A DNA stretch of 63,210 nucleotides from assembly GCA_013151255.1 (NCBI GenBank), contig JAADIQ010000051.1, positions 1 to 63,210 of the forward strand. Reading direction: 5' to 3'. A program made the translations under genes and the position numbers. Positions 8,583 to 17,105 of the stretch are shown one piece after another. This stretch comes from Alphaproteobacteria bacterium. GTDB lineage: Bacteria; Pseudomonadota; Alphaproteobacteria; Caulobacterales; Parvularculaceae. The notes beneath the pieces are model-generated. The model made no database searches, was not told the origin of the DNA, and saw nothing but the letters and a program-made list of their open reading frames with translations. Every line of letters starts with the position of its first letter. Position 1 is the stretch's first letter.

Positions 8583-9997
8583 CAGTTTTTCAGATACACT
8601 CGGTAGCTCCACGGCGCCAGGGTCAGTTTTTGAGCCTCGTCAAAACGCGACTCACCTCCGTTAAAATAATCCGTATAGGTTCCATGGTGCAAGTTTTCCG
8701 GAAATGACACCGTCTTTTCTTCCGCGCTAAAATTCATTAATGCGAAAATACCGTCCTCTTCGCCAAGTCGAACAAAGCTGAATACCTTGTCTGGCTCGGA
8801 ATTGATGACCGGGATCATGCGCGCGCCATTGGCGCTGTTCCATAGCGCTCGGGTCTGGTGTTTCAGCGCGAAAAGCTGTTTGTAAAGCGCGCCGATAGGG
8901 TGGTCGCGCCATTCAATTGCATCCTTTTCAAAAAACGCAAGCCGCTTCGGGTTGCCGGCCTCCTGCCCATTATAAATCAACGGCATACCCTCGCCGACGA
9001 CCGAGAGAACGATGGCGGCCTCAAGAGCGTCGCCGAAAAGTTCAAACTGGGTTCCCTCCCAGGAATTTTTATCATGGTTGCTGATAAACGTCATGCGAAA
9101 GGCGTCCTTCGGCCAGGCGCTTTCATTGGCTGAGTAATATCCGAACAAAGCGCCGACATCAGCCCCGTTGACGGCGATATTGTGCATCGCATTGTGCCAG
9201 TCCCATGCGTAAGTTGCATCAAAGGCGCGGGCATGGAGGTCGCGGGTTTGCCATTCGGCCAACATGAAAACCGGTTTGATCTCATCCAGTTCGCGGCGGA
9301 CATTGTCCCAGAAATCGAGCGGAACATATCCGGCAACGTCGCAGCGAAAGCCGTCAACGCCCGCTTCCGTAACCCAATATGTCATCGCCTCGGTCATATA
9401 TTCACGCAATGCCGGCTTTGAGTAATCAAGGTCGATAATATCGGACCAGTCCCACCATGGCGTCGGATGAAAATCGCCCTTCCAGTCGCGCTCATACCAG
9501 TCCGTATGCTCCACAACGAGCGCATTATCCCAGGCCGTATGGTTGGCGACCCAGTCGAGAATGACATACATGTCGAGCGCATGGGCGGCGTCGACGAATG
9601 ATTTTAGATCCTCAAGCGTTCCAAATTCTGGATTGACGCCGAAATAATCTTTGATCGCATAGGGGCTGCCGAGCGAGCCTTTGCGGTTCTTTTCTCCAAT
9701 CGGATGAATTGGCATTAGCCATAAGATATCAGCGCCCAGCTCTTTCAGTCGCGGTAATTGCTGTTGCGCGGCGGCGAATGTACCTTCTTTTGTGAACTGG
9801 CGGGTGTTGATTTGGTATATAACGGCGTTGCGCGACCATTCGGGATGGTCGATTTTGATATATGGCTTTGGCGTATACGGATTGGTTTCTTCCGCGGGCG
9901 CAGCTGTGGTTGCGGCGCCGGTTTGCGCACTCGGCTCGCCGCTATTGCAGGCAGTGATGCCGATAAGGGCGGATACGATAGCGAGATATTTGAACAT
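8582..9997 (-). CDS. GH13 alpha-amylase, lipoprotein
   Basis: 471 aa. The signal peptide of the ATG at 9997 ends in ITAC, a lipobox with Cys17, so the enzyme is probably membrane-anchored in the periplasm. The GH13 regions are complete: LDWVANHT (D148), GFRCD with nucleophile D220, LAEW with acid/base E248 and SNHD (D309). The sequence runs on upstream to 10123 without a stop, but AAAGGA just before 9997 and the lipoprotein signal fix the shorter start. A linker rich in Ala and Thr follows Cys17. It is coupled to the second halogenase by a TGATG junction, with the DUF6445 gene 27 nt upstream, making a three-gene leftward unit. Confidence 0.9.
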   Translation of the reverse strand: MFKYLAIVSALIGITACNSGEPSAQTGAATTAAPAEETNPYTPKPYIKIDHPEWSRNAVIYQINTRQFTKEGTFAAAQQQLPRLKELGADILWLMPIHPIGEKNRKGSLGSPYAIKDYFGVNPEFGTLEDLKSFVDAAHALDMYVILDWVANHTAWDNALVVEHTDWYERDWKGDFHPTPWWDWSDIIDLDYSKPALREYMTEAMTYWVTEAGVDGFRCDVAGYVPLDFWDNVRRELDEIKPVFMLAEWQTRDLHARAFDATYAWDWHNAMHNIAVNGADVGALFGYYSANESAWPKDAFRMTFISNHDKNSWEGTQFELFGDALEAAIVLSVVGEGMPLIYNGQEAGNPKRLAFFEKDAIEWRDHPIGALYKQLFALKHQTRALWNSANGARMIPVINSEPDKVFSFVRLGEEDGIFALMNFSAEEKTVSFPENLHHGTYTDYFNGGESRFDEAQKLTLAPWSYRVYLKN

Positions 9998-10023
9998 AGC
10001 GATGTCCTTTAGTGCTGGTGGGT

Positions 10024-10728
10024 TTACCCGGCGGTTGCGGACGGCTTCAAAAAACAATTCACGGTGAGACGCCCCTCGCGCGGATCGCTTGGCAAGGGAG
10101 CGGCGTTGTCGATGACGCTGCAATGGAGATTGAACCCTCTGTAAATCAGCATACGGTTGAAACGCGCCTCAACGGCGCCGATGCGCTCGAACAAGGGCGC
10201 GCCGTCCTCTATATATCGCGGCGGCGGCAGGCCGTGTTGGCGCACTTCCGCTTCTAGTGTTTGCTTGAACCGATTGAACCGATCCGCACTCACGGTCTCA
10301 TAGCCGGTGCTGCGATGACGGTAAAAAGCCGTGCCGCCTTGTTCTGGCTTGCCGAGGTAACAAAGGATTGCGAGACGCTGTTCCTCAACGCCGTCATAAT
10401 GGGGAAAACGCTGGATGGGCGCCAGCGCTTCGGGCGGCGTCGTTACGATAGAATAGAAACACTCGCTATCCCATTGCGCGCTAGCGATATTGAAATGCTG
10501 TTCAAGCATCTTTTCTACCGATGCAATCAGAATCAGCGTCGAGCCTTTATCGAGCGGCGCGCGCAGACCCGGATAATAGGCGCCGATCTGCGAGAAGGGT
10601 TTGGCGCAGGCGTCTTCAACGAGGCCAAGCGGGTCTTCGAACGCATCATCAATCACGATGACGGGCTGGCGCTCATTGCCGAAGGCTTCGACAGACAGGG
10701 TTGATTGAGGAGAGAGGTTGATTTTCAA
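10024..10728 (-). CDS. DUF6445-like protein with 2OG-Fe(II) oxygenase signature
   Basis: This 234-aa cytoplasmic protein has an HxD pair (PHYDG), a run RLAILCYL with GGTAFYRHR, then a distal histidine (LHCSVI) and an arginine (GRLTVNCFL). That spacing resembles the iron-binding facial triad and the 2-oxoglutarate-binding arginine of prolyl-hydroxylase-like dioxygenases. I recognise it as the DUF6445 type that travels with receptor/halogenase loci, but no function has been proven. It is first in the leftward unit DUF6445-amylase-halogenase 2. A link to protein or glycan modification is inference only. Confidence 0.65.
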   Translation of the reverse strand: MKINLSPQSTLSVEAFGNERQPVIVIDDAFEDPLGLVEDACAKPFSQIGAYYPGLRAPLDKGSTLILIASVEKMLEQHFNIASAQWDSECFYSIVTTPPEALAPIQRFPHYDGVEEQRLAILCYLGKPEQGGTAFYRHRSTGYETVSADRFNRFKQTLEAEVRQHGLPPPRYIEDGAPLFERIGAVEARFNRMLIYRGFNLHCSVIDNAAPLPSDPREGRLTVNCFLKPSATAG

Positions 10729-10814
10729 CGCGCGCCTGACCGTTTCTTCTCGTGTCGGTTCATTCCTTTTATGAGCATAGCGGCCTGGGCTGCATGGGTC
10801 GCGTTATGGCTCTT

Positions 10815-10954
10815 GACGTGTCGCCGAATGTATATTTTTTGCATTCTTTTCCGCACCCAGTTTCAGACGAAAGAGCCTATAAAAGGCATGTATATTCCAT
10901 ATTTACCCTGTAATTATAGGGTATTTTGTCATAAAGTACATTCGGCGATACGTC
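10815..10954. repeat. 18-bp inverted repeats 104 bp apart
   Basis: GACGTGTCGCCGAATGTA at 10815-10832 is matched on the opposite strand at 10937-10954 with a single mismatch. The enclosed 104 bp are AT-rich. The 140-bp unit could be a MITE-like insertion or a pair of distant operators for a looping repressor. No target-site duplication is visible at the outer edges. Confidence 0.5.
10904..10923. promoter_or_regulatory. Near-perfect 20-bp palindrome, operator candidate
   Basis: TACCCTGTAATTATAGGGTA differs from its reverse complement at only one symmetric pair of positions. It lies in the divergent promoter region between the DUF6445 gene and the GH97 gene, inside the larger inverted repeat. 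The binding protein is unknown. Confidence 0.45.
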
Positions 10955-11105
10955 GCGCATCGCACCTTGCATCTTAATTATTGCAGAAAATTGCATATTC
11001 CGATAGGCTCCACGAAGACGGTTTGAGACTGGTTGGCGGGTGGATTCGCATAAGGGGTGGCGAGGCAGCCGGGTGGTAGGGAAGATAGTCATTTTGGAGA
11101 AAATT

Positions 11106-13199
11106 ATGTCCGCAGCGCGATCTCGTTTGTCCAAATTGGCCGCCATTGGGTTTGGGCTGCTTGCCGTCTTTGCGCCGCAACTTCTTGCCGCGCAGTCGCC
11201 AGTGCAGGTCCGATCGCCCGCCGGCGACATTGTCGTTACCTTCAGCGATGATGGCGGTCGGGCGCAGTATAAAATCGATTTCCGAGGCGAGACCATCATC
11301 GCGCCCTCGCGCCTCGGCATGCTGTTCGAAAACCAGCACGGATTTGATGAAGGCCTCTCTATTACCGCGACGACAATCGCTTCTCGTGATGAGACTTGGG
11401 AGCAGCCCTGGGGCGAGCGGCGCATGGTGCGCGACCATCACAATGAATTGCTGGTCACCTTCACATCGACAAGCGGTCCGGCGCGGGAAATGCAGGTGCG
11501 GTTTCGCGTCTTCGATGACGGCGTTGGCTTTCGGTACGAAATTCCCAAACAGCGCCGCCTAGGTAAGCTCAATATCATTGATGAGCTGACGGAATTTGCG
11601 GTTCAGGAAAAATCGATGGCCTGGTGGATACCCTCGCACGGCTGGAACCGGTATGAGTATCTCTACCAGACAAGCGATATCGCGGACGTGTCGGGCGCCC
11701 ATACGCCGATAACATTGCGCATGCCCTCCGGCGTGCATTTAAGCATCCATGAGGCGGCGCTTGTCGATTATTCCGGCATGTCGCTAAAGCAGTTCCGCCC
11801 CGGACGGTTCAAAGCCGATCTGGCTCCGTGGTCAGATGGCGTGCTGGTCAAAACGAAAACCCCTTTCGTGACACCATGGCGCACCATCCAGATCGCGCCG
11901 GATGCGGTCGGGCTGTTGAATTCCGATCTGATTTTAAACCTCAATGAACCCAACACGCTGGGCGATGTCTCCTGGGTCAAACCCGGCAAATATGTCGGCA
12001 TCTGGTGGGGGATGCATATTCGCGAATATTTGTGGGGAACCGACGGCGTTCATGGCGCCACCACCGAAGAAACCAAACGCTACATCGATTTTGCCGCCAA
12101 ATATGGCTTCATCGGGGTGTTGGTTGAAGGCTGGAATATTGGTTGGGACGGCGACTGGTTTAACAATGGCGATGTTTTTAGTTTCACAAAAGCCTATCCG
12201 GATTTTGATTTGAAAGCGGTGACGGATTACGCCCGGGAAAAAGGCGTTCGCCTGATCGGCCATCACGAGACTTCCGGCAGTGTTACCAATTATGAAAACC
12301 AGCTGGAAGATGCGTTCGCGCTTTATGAGGCGCTGGGCGTTGATAAGGTGAAAACCGGCTATGTTGCAGATGGCGGGAACATCAAGCGGATCGACGAAAA
12401 AGGCATTGTGAAATATGAATGGCATGACGGCCAGTTTATGGTCGACCATCATATGCGCGTGGTTCGCGAAGCGGCGAAACACAAGATTTCCGTCAACCCG
12501 CATGAGCCGGTGAAGGATACCGGGCTGCGCCGGACCTATCCGAACTGGGTTACGCGTGAGGGCGCGCGCGGTCAGGAATATAACGCCTGGGGCGATCCGC
12601 CCAACCCGCCCGAGCACACGGCGATCCTTCCCTTCACGCGCATGCTCTCCGGGCCGATGGATTTTACGCCCGGCATATTCGACCTTGAGCCCAACAAACG
12701 CCCGCCCGTGAACGCGGACATGCCGCGCGGCGACCCGCGCAGCCGTGTTGAAACGACGCTCGCCAAGCAGCTTGCGCTCTATGTCGTGCTCTATAGCCCG
12801 ATCCAGATGGCCGCCGACCTGCCGGAGAATTATGAGGGCAATCTGGCCGCCTTCCAGTTCATCGTCGATGTGCCGGTTGACTGGGAGGAAAGCATTGCGC
12901 TTGCCGGCGAGATTGGCGACTTCGTTGCTTATGCGCGCAAGGACCGCGATAGCGAAGACTGGTATCTCGGCGCCCTGACTGACGAAGAGGCGCGCACTCT
13001 CTCGCTGCCGCTTTCCTTTCTTGAGCCGGCGCAAACCTATGTTGCTGAAATTTATCGCGACGGCGTGAAGGCGAATTGGAAAGACAATCCCTATGACATG
13101 ATTATCGAGCAGCGCGATGTCGTGCGCGGTGATATTCTTTCTCTGCCGCTGGCGCCCGGCGGCGGCGCGGCGATCCGCTTGCGCATAAGATCACAATAG
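11106..13199 (+). CDS. GH97 alpha-glucosidase / glucoamylase, SusB-like
   Basis: 697 aa, exported: the signal peptide ends in LLAAQ (about residue 30). An N-terminal beta-sandwich leads into the GH97 barrel with GHHETSG, NYENQL, HEPVKDTG and REGARGQEY. By spacing, E397, E467 and E491 line up with the catalytic glutamates of the inverting enzyme SusB (E439, E508, E532), and E485 with a calcium ligand. It should therefore release glucose from maltodextrin ends in the periplasm. The start at 11106 follows GGAGA; an upstream in-frame start at 11040 would put 22 residues before the signal peptide. The sodium/solute symporter gene starts 9 nt after the stop, which suggests that the glucose made here is imported directly. 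Confidence 0.9.
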   Translation: MSAARSRLSKLAAIGFGLLAVFAPQLLAAQSPVQVRSPAGDIVVTFSDDGGRAQYKIDFRGETIIAPSRLGMLFENQHGFDEGLSITATTIASRDETWEQPWGERRMVRDHHNELLVTFTSTSGPAREMQVRFRVFDDGVGFRYEIPKQRRLGKLNIIDELTEFAVQEKSMAWWIPSHGWNRYEYLYQTSDIADVSGAHTPITLRMPSGVHLSIHEAALVDYSGMSLKQFRPGRFKADLAPWSDGVLVKTKTPFVTPWRTIQIAPDAVGLLNSDLILNLNEPNTLGDVSWVKPGKYVGIWWGMHIREYLWGTDGVHGATTEETKRYIDFAAKYGFIGVLVEGWNIGWDGDWFNNGDVFSFTKAYPDFDLKAVTDYAREKGVRLIGHHETSGSVTNYENQLEDAFALYEALGVDKVKTGYVADGGNIKRIDEKGIVKYEWHDGQFMVDHHMRVVREAAKHKISVNPHEPVKDTGLRRTYPNWVTREGARGQEYNAWGDPPNPPEHTAILPFTRMLSGPMDFTPGIFDLEPNKRPPVNADMPRGDPRSRVETTLAKQLALYVVLYSPIQMAADLPENYEGNLAAFQFIVDVPVDWEESIALAGEIGDFVAYARKDRDSEDWYLGALTDEEARTLSLPLSFLEPAQTYVAEIYRDGVKANWKDNPYDMIIEQRDVVRGDILSLPLAPGGGAAIRLRIRSQ

Positions 13200-13208
13200 G
13201 GGCGGGTT

Positions 13209-14771
13209 ATGTTTCTCGAGCCGATCGATCTTGCCATTGTTATTGGCTATGCGTTTGCGTTGATTGCGATTGCGACGCTGGTGTCACGCGAGAAGGCTGG
13301 CCACAAGAAGACCACGGAGGACTATTTTCTAGCCGGCAAAGCGCTGCCCTGGTGGGCGATTGGCGCCTCGCTGATTGCCGCCAATATCTCCGCCGAACAA
13401 ATCATCGGCATGTCGGGATCGGGCTATGCCATCGGCCTCGCCATCGCCTCTTATGAGTGGATGGCGGCGATCACGCTGGTGATTGTCGGCAAGTTCTTCC
13501 TGCCGATCTTTTTGAAACACCGCATCTATACGATGCCGCAATTTCTTGAGTTGCGCTTCGGGACGAGCGTTAAATATGTAATGTCGGTGTTCTGGCTGGG
13601 GCTTTACACTTTCGTCAATCTGACGACGATTTTGTGGCTCGGCGCAACTGCGATCAACACGCTGACCGGCGCGGGCATGATGCTCGGCATGGTGTTGCTG
13701 GCGATGTTTGCGGCGGCCTATTCGCTTTATGGCGGGCTGAAGGCGGTGGCGCTGACAGATATTATTCAGGTGACGCTGCTCATTCTCGGCGGCGCGCTGA
13801 TCGCCAATATCACGCTCTCCCAGGTTGGCGGCGGCGACGCCATCGCCGGGTTTAAACGGCTGATGGTCGAGTTCCCCGAGCGCTTCGACATGATTTTGTC
13901 GCGCGATAATCCGCAATACAAAAACCTCCCCGGGATTGGCGTCTTGCTGGGCGGCATGTGGATTATGAACATCTCCTATTGGGGCTGTAACCAATATATC
14001 ATCCAGCGGGCGTTGGGCGCCAAAGATATCAAGGAAGCCCAGAAGGGCATCATGTTTGCAGCTTTTTTAAAGCTGATCATGCCGTTGATTATTGTCGTGC
14101 CGGGGATTGCCGCAGTGGTGCTCGCGCCCGACCTCGCCAAGCCCGACCAGGCCTATCCGGAAATGATGAAGCTGGTTCCCTCCGGCATTCGCGGGCTGAT
14201 CTTTGCCGCTTTGATTGCCGCAATCGTCTCATCGCTCGGCTCGATGATGAATTCGATCTCGACGATCTTCACCATGGACCTTTATCGCCCGATGTTCGGA
14301 CAACAGGCAACGGAGCGACAGCTGGTCCGCGTCGGGCGCATCACCAGCCTGACCGCCATCGCCATTGCCGTCCTCGCCGCAAGGCCGCTGCTGGGCGGCG
14401 CCGATCAGGTGTTTCAGATCATCCAGGAATATACCGGCTTCTTCACGCCCGGCATTGTCGCGATATTCATTCTCGGTATGTTCTGGAAGCGCGGCACCGA
14501 GATCGGCGCCATCGCCGCCATCATCGGCTCGTTTGCATTGTCGCTGGCGTTCAAGATTTGGCTGCCGGAGATGCCGTTCATGGACCGGGTCGGCGTGGTG
14601 TTCCTGCTCTGCGTCGGGCTTGGCGTGACGCTGTCCTTGCTCCAGCGCCCAGCGCGCGACGACCAGGTTATTGACCTTGCCGGCATCTCTTTCAAAACCG
14701 GCCCAGGCTTCAATATCGGCGCCGTTGTCGTCACCGCTGTCCTGATTTTTCTCTATGCCTTCTATTGGTGA
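13209..14771 (+). CDS. Sodium/sugar symporter, SLC5 (SGLT-like) family
   Basis: This 520-aa integral inner-membrane protein has about 13-14 hydrophobic segments. It opens with a first helix followed by TTEDYFLAGK and LPWWAIGASL-type motifs, as in SSS transporters such as vSGLT. NISAEQIIGMSGSGYAIG is the usual substrate/sodium region of the early helices. It probably takes up glucose or a closely related sugar released by the GH97 enzyme whose gene stops 9 nt upstream. No PTS genes are present, so the internal free glucose would need the glucokinase encoded downstream. Confidence 0.9.
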   Translation: MFLEPIDLAIVIGYAFALIAIATLVSREKAGHKKTTEDYFLAGKALPWWAIGASLIAANISAEQIIGMSGSGYAIGLAIASYEWMAAITLVIVGKFFLPIFLKHRIYTMPQFLELRFGTSVKYVMSVFWLGLYTFVNLTTILWLGATAINTLTGAGMMLGMVLLAMFAAAYSLYGGLKAVALTDIIQVTLLILGGALIANITLSQVGGGDAIAGFKRLMVEFPERFDMILSRDNPQYKNLPGIGVLLGGMWIMNISYWGCNQYIIQRALGAKDIKEAQKGIMFAAFLKLIMPLIIVVPGIAAVVLAPDLAKPDQAYPEMMKLVPSGIRGLIFAALIAAIVSSLGSMMNSISTIFTMDLYRPMFGQQATERQLVRVGRITSLTAIAIAVLAARPLLGGADQVFQIIQEYTGFFTPGIVAIFILGMFWKRGTEIGAIAAIIGSFALSLAFKIWLPEMPFMDRVGVVFLLCVGLGVTLSLLQRPARDDQVIDLAGISFKTGPGFNIGAVVVTAVLIFLYAFYW

Positions 14772-14892
14772 TAGCAATAAGGCCGGTCTATAAGAAGGCT
14801 CCGATTGAATAGCATGGTGCCTTTTCGTCAGCGCAAAAGCGCGGCGGCGTTCATGCTGAACGGCATGCAAACAAAGCCATAGGCTGGCGAAA

Positions 14893-16395
14893 ATGGAAAT
14901 CAGTATGGAAGAACGATCATCCTCACCACAGCTATTGCCGGTTGGGGCGTTTGACCTGATTGTTTTTGGCGCGGCGGGCGATCTGGCGCTGCGCAAGCTT
15001 GTGCCGTCCCTGTTTCACCGCTGGCGCGACGGGCAAATTCCGGCGACGTCGCGCATTGTCGGCGCCTCGCGAACCGCGCTTGACGATGACAGCTACCGGG
15101 CGCTGACGCTTGAGAGCTTCAAGAAGTTTCATTCCGGCGAAACCATTGACGAGAAGGAATGGCGCGCCTTTTCCGAGCAGCTTTTTTATGTCGAGCTGGA
15201 CGCGCTCGACGGCGGGTCAAACTGGAAGGCGCTGGGCGACAAGCTCGGCGACATGGCGGGCAAACAGCGGATTTTTTACCTAGCGTTGCCGCCGGGGCTT
15301 TATGGCGATGTTTGCCGCAACATCCATGCGGCGGGACTGAAGACGCCGGGCGCGCGCATTGTACTGGAAAAACCCATCGGCCACGATTTGCAAAGCGCGC
15401 GCGCGGTTAATGATGCGGTCGGCGAGGTCTTTGCTGAGGATGAGATTTTCCGGATCGATCACTATCTCGGCAAGGAGACGGTGCAGAACCTTATCGTCCT
15501 GCGGTTTATGAACTCTCTGTTCGAGCCGGTCTGGAACGCCAATGCGATTGACCATGTTGAGATTACGGTGGCCGAAACCATCGGCGCGGGCGGGCGCGCC
15601 GGATATTATGACAACGCCGGCGCCATGCGCGACATGGTGCAAAATCACTTGCTGCAATTATTATGTCTGGTCGCCATGGAGCCGCCGTTTGATCTGGAAT
15701 CCGACACGGTGCGCGACGAGAAGCTAAAAGTCCTGCGTGCGTTGCGGCCGATCACGGCGCAGAGCGTGCGTGAGGCAAGCGTGCGCGGACAATATGGCCC
15801 CGGCGCCAGCGATGGCGCGGCAGTTGAGGGCTATGCGGAGGAGTTGGGCAAGCCGACCGCAACGGAGACCTTTGCAGCGGTCAAGGCCAATATCGATAAT
15901 TGGCGCTGGAAGGGCGTCCCATTTTATTTGCGCACCGGCAAGCGCATGGGTGCGCGGCGTTCGGAAATTATCGTTCAGTTTAAGGACGTGGCGCATGCGC
16001 TGGTCGCCAGCGGCGCAGAAGGTTTGCAGCCATCACGGCTGGTTATCCGGTTGCAGCCGGATGAGGGCGTAAAGCTATTGTTGGTGACCAAAGACCCAGG
16101 GCCGGGCGGCATGCGCTTACGTTATGTGCCGCTCAATCTAAGCTATGCCGACGCGTTCTCGGCGCGGTATCCTGACGCTTATGAACGCTTGTTGATGGCG
16201 GTGGTGCGCGGCGATCTGGCGCTGTTTATGCGGCGCGACGAGGTTGAGGCGGCATGGCAATGGGTCGACGGCATTCAGGCGGCGTGGTCAGAAGATGAAA
16301 CGCCGACGCATAAATATGCGGCGGGTACGGATGGCCCGGTGCAGGCGGCGATGATGCTCGACCGCGATGGGCGCGCGTGGTTTGATGGCGCATAA
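14893..16395 (+). CDS. zwf: Glucose-6-phosphate 1-dehydrogenase
   Basis: 500 aa from 14893; an ATG four codons later (14905) is an alternative. The NADP-binding GAAGDLALRKL and the active-site RIDHYLGKE are both intact. It oxidises glucose-6-phosphate to 6-phosphogluconolactone in the cytosol. It is the first gene of a five-gene Entner-Doudoroff operon in which every junction overlaps or nearly so: pgl starts 11 nt before the zwf stop. The 121 bp before it form the likely promoter, although no clear operator was recognised there. Confidence 0.97.
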   Translation: MEISMEERSSSPQLLPVGAFDLIVFGAAGDLALRKLVPSLFHRWRDGQIPATSRIVGASRTALDDDSYRALTLESFKKFHSGETIDEKEWRAFSEQLFYVELDALDGGSNWKALGDKLGDMAGKQRIFYLALPPGLYGDVCRNIHAAGLKTPGARIVLEKPIGHDLQSARAVNDAVGEVFAEDEIFRIDHYLGKETVQNLIVLRFMNSLFEPVWNANAIDHVEITVAETIGAGGRAGYYDNAGAMRDMVQNHLLQLLCLVAMEPPFDLESDTVRDEKLKVLRALRPITAQSVREASVRGQYGPGASDGAAVEGYAEELGKPTATETFAAVKANIDNWRWKGVPFYLRTGKRMGARRSEIIVQFKDVAHALVASGAEGLQPSRLVIRLQPDEGVKLLLVTKDPGPGGMRLRYVPLNLSYADAFSARYPDAYERLLMAVVRGDLALFMRRDEVEAAWQWVDGIQAAWSEDETPTHKYAAGTDGPVQAAMMLDRDGRAWFDGA

Positions 16396-17095
16396 GGCAG
16401 ATTTTATCTCGTTTGCATCCGCTGCGGCGATGGCGGCGCGCCTTGCCGATATGATTGAGGCGCAGCTTGCGCGCGCTATCGCCGAGCGTGGCGCGGCGTC
16501 GTTCGCGGTCTCGGGCGGCTCGACCCCGGCGGGGCTTTATAAGGCATTGTCTGCGCGCACGCTTGACTGGTCTCGGGTGACGGCGGTGCTGGTTGACGAA
16601 CGTTGGGTTGCGCCGGGCGAAGAAGGCTCGAACGAGACTTTTATCCGCGAGACCTTGATGCAAAACCAAGCAGCGGGGCTCAATCTTGTGGGCCTGTGGT
16701 CAGATACGCCAACGCCGGCGCAAGGCCTGGCGACGGCGGCAGCGCGGCTAGAAGGGATGAGCCGGCCATTTGACGCGGTGGTCCTGGGGATGGGCCCGGA
16801 CGGCCATACGGCGTCATGGTTTCCGTATGCGGATGGATTAGACGGTGCGCTGCATTCGGAAAAGTCCTTATGCGCGGTCATCGCGCAGCAAAGCAACGTC
16901 ACCGGCAAGCATGTCCGCCGGATGACGCTGACATTAGATGCGGTAAAGTCCGCGCGGTTTCTGGCGCTGATGATTGCCGGCGAGGAAAAGCGCAACGCCT
17001 ATTTCAAGGCGCTAGAGGACGGGCCTGTGGAAGCGATGCCTGTCCGTGCTATTTTGAAGGCGCGCCCGGACCTTTGGACCGTATGGGCGCCGTAA
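16385..17095 (+). CDS. pgl: 6-phosphogluconolactonase
   Basis: 236 aa of the DevB/SOL type: [16 protein letters not shown] near the N-terminus, VDERWVAPG and [13 protein letters not shown] are family signatures. It hydrolyses 6-phosphogluconolactone to 6-phosphogluconate. The ATG at 16385 lies inside the last codons of zwf. An upstream in-frame start at 16367 would lengthen this overlap and is less likely. The stop codon is embedded in the AAGGAG that serves the next gene, edd, so translation of the two is closely linked. Confidence 0.95.
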   Translation: MAHKADFISFASAAAMAARLADMIEAQLARAIAERGAASFAVSGGSTPAGLYKALSARTLDWSRVTAVLVDERWVAPGEEGSNETFIRETLMQNQAAGLNLVGLWSDTPTPAQGLATAAARLEGMSRPFDAVVLGMGPDGHTASWFPYADGLDGALHSEKSLCAVIAQQSNVTGKHVRRMTLTLDAVKSARFLALMIAGEEKRNAYFKALEDGPVEAMPVRAILKARPDLWTVWAP

Positions 17096-17105
17096 GGAGA
17101 AGAGA

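Larger units (their letters stand above)
10729..11105. promoter_or_regulatory. Divergent promoter region, DUF6445 / GH97
   Basis: This 377-bp intergenic stretch is AT-rich in its middle part. It contains a widely spaced inverted repeat (10815-10832 with 10937-10954) and an internal near-palindrome (10904-10923), both listed separately. Close TTGCA repeats occur near 10971-10996. GGAGA sits 5 nt before the GH97 ATG at 11106. No gene longer than a few codons is convincing here. Confidence 0.5.

Noticed and set aside
10813..10836. Sigma-70 promoter TTGACG / TATATT
   Set aside because: The two hexamers are only 12 bp apart, too close for a standard promoter.
11934..13034. 366-codon open frame antisense to the GH97 gene
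   Set aside because: It lies wholly under a gene with clear GH97 motifs, shows no recognisable domain, and is explained by the codon bias of the sense strand.
14229..14996. 255-codon open frame antisense to the symporter and zwf start
   Set aside because: It spans the end of one real gene and the start of another, and its composition is that of reverse-read membrane protein.
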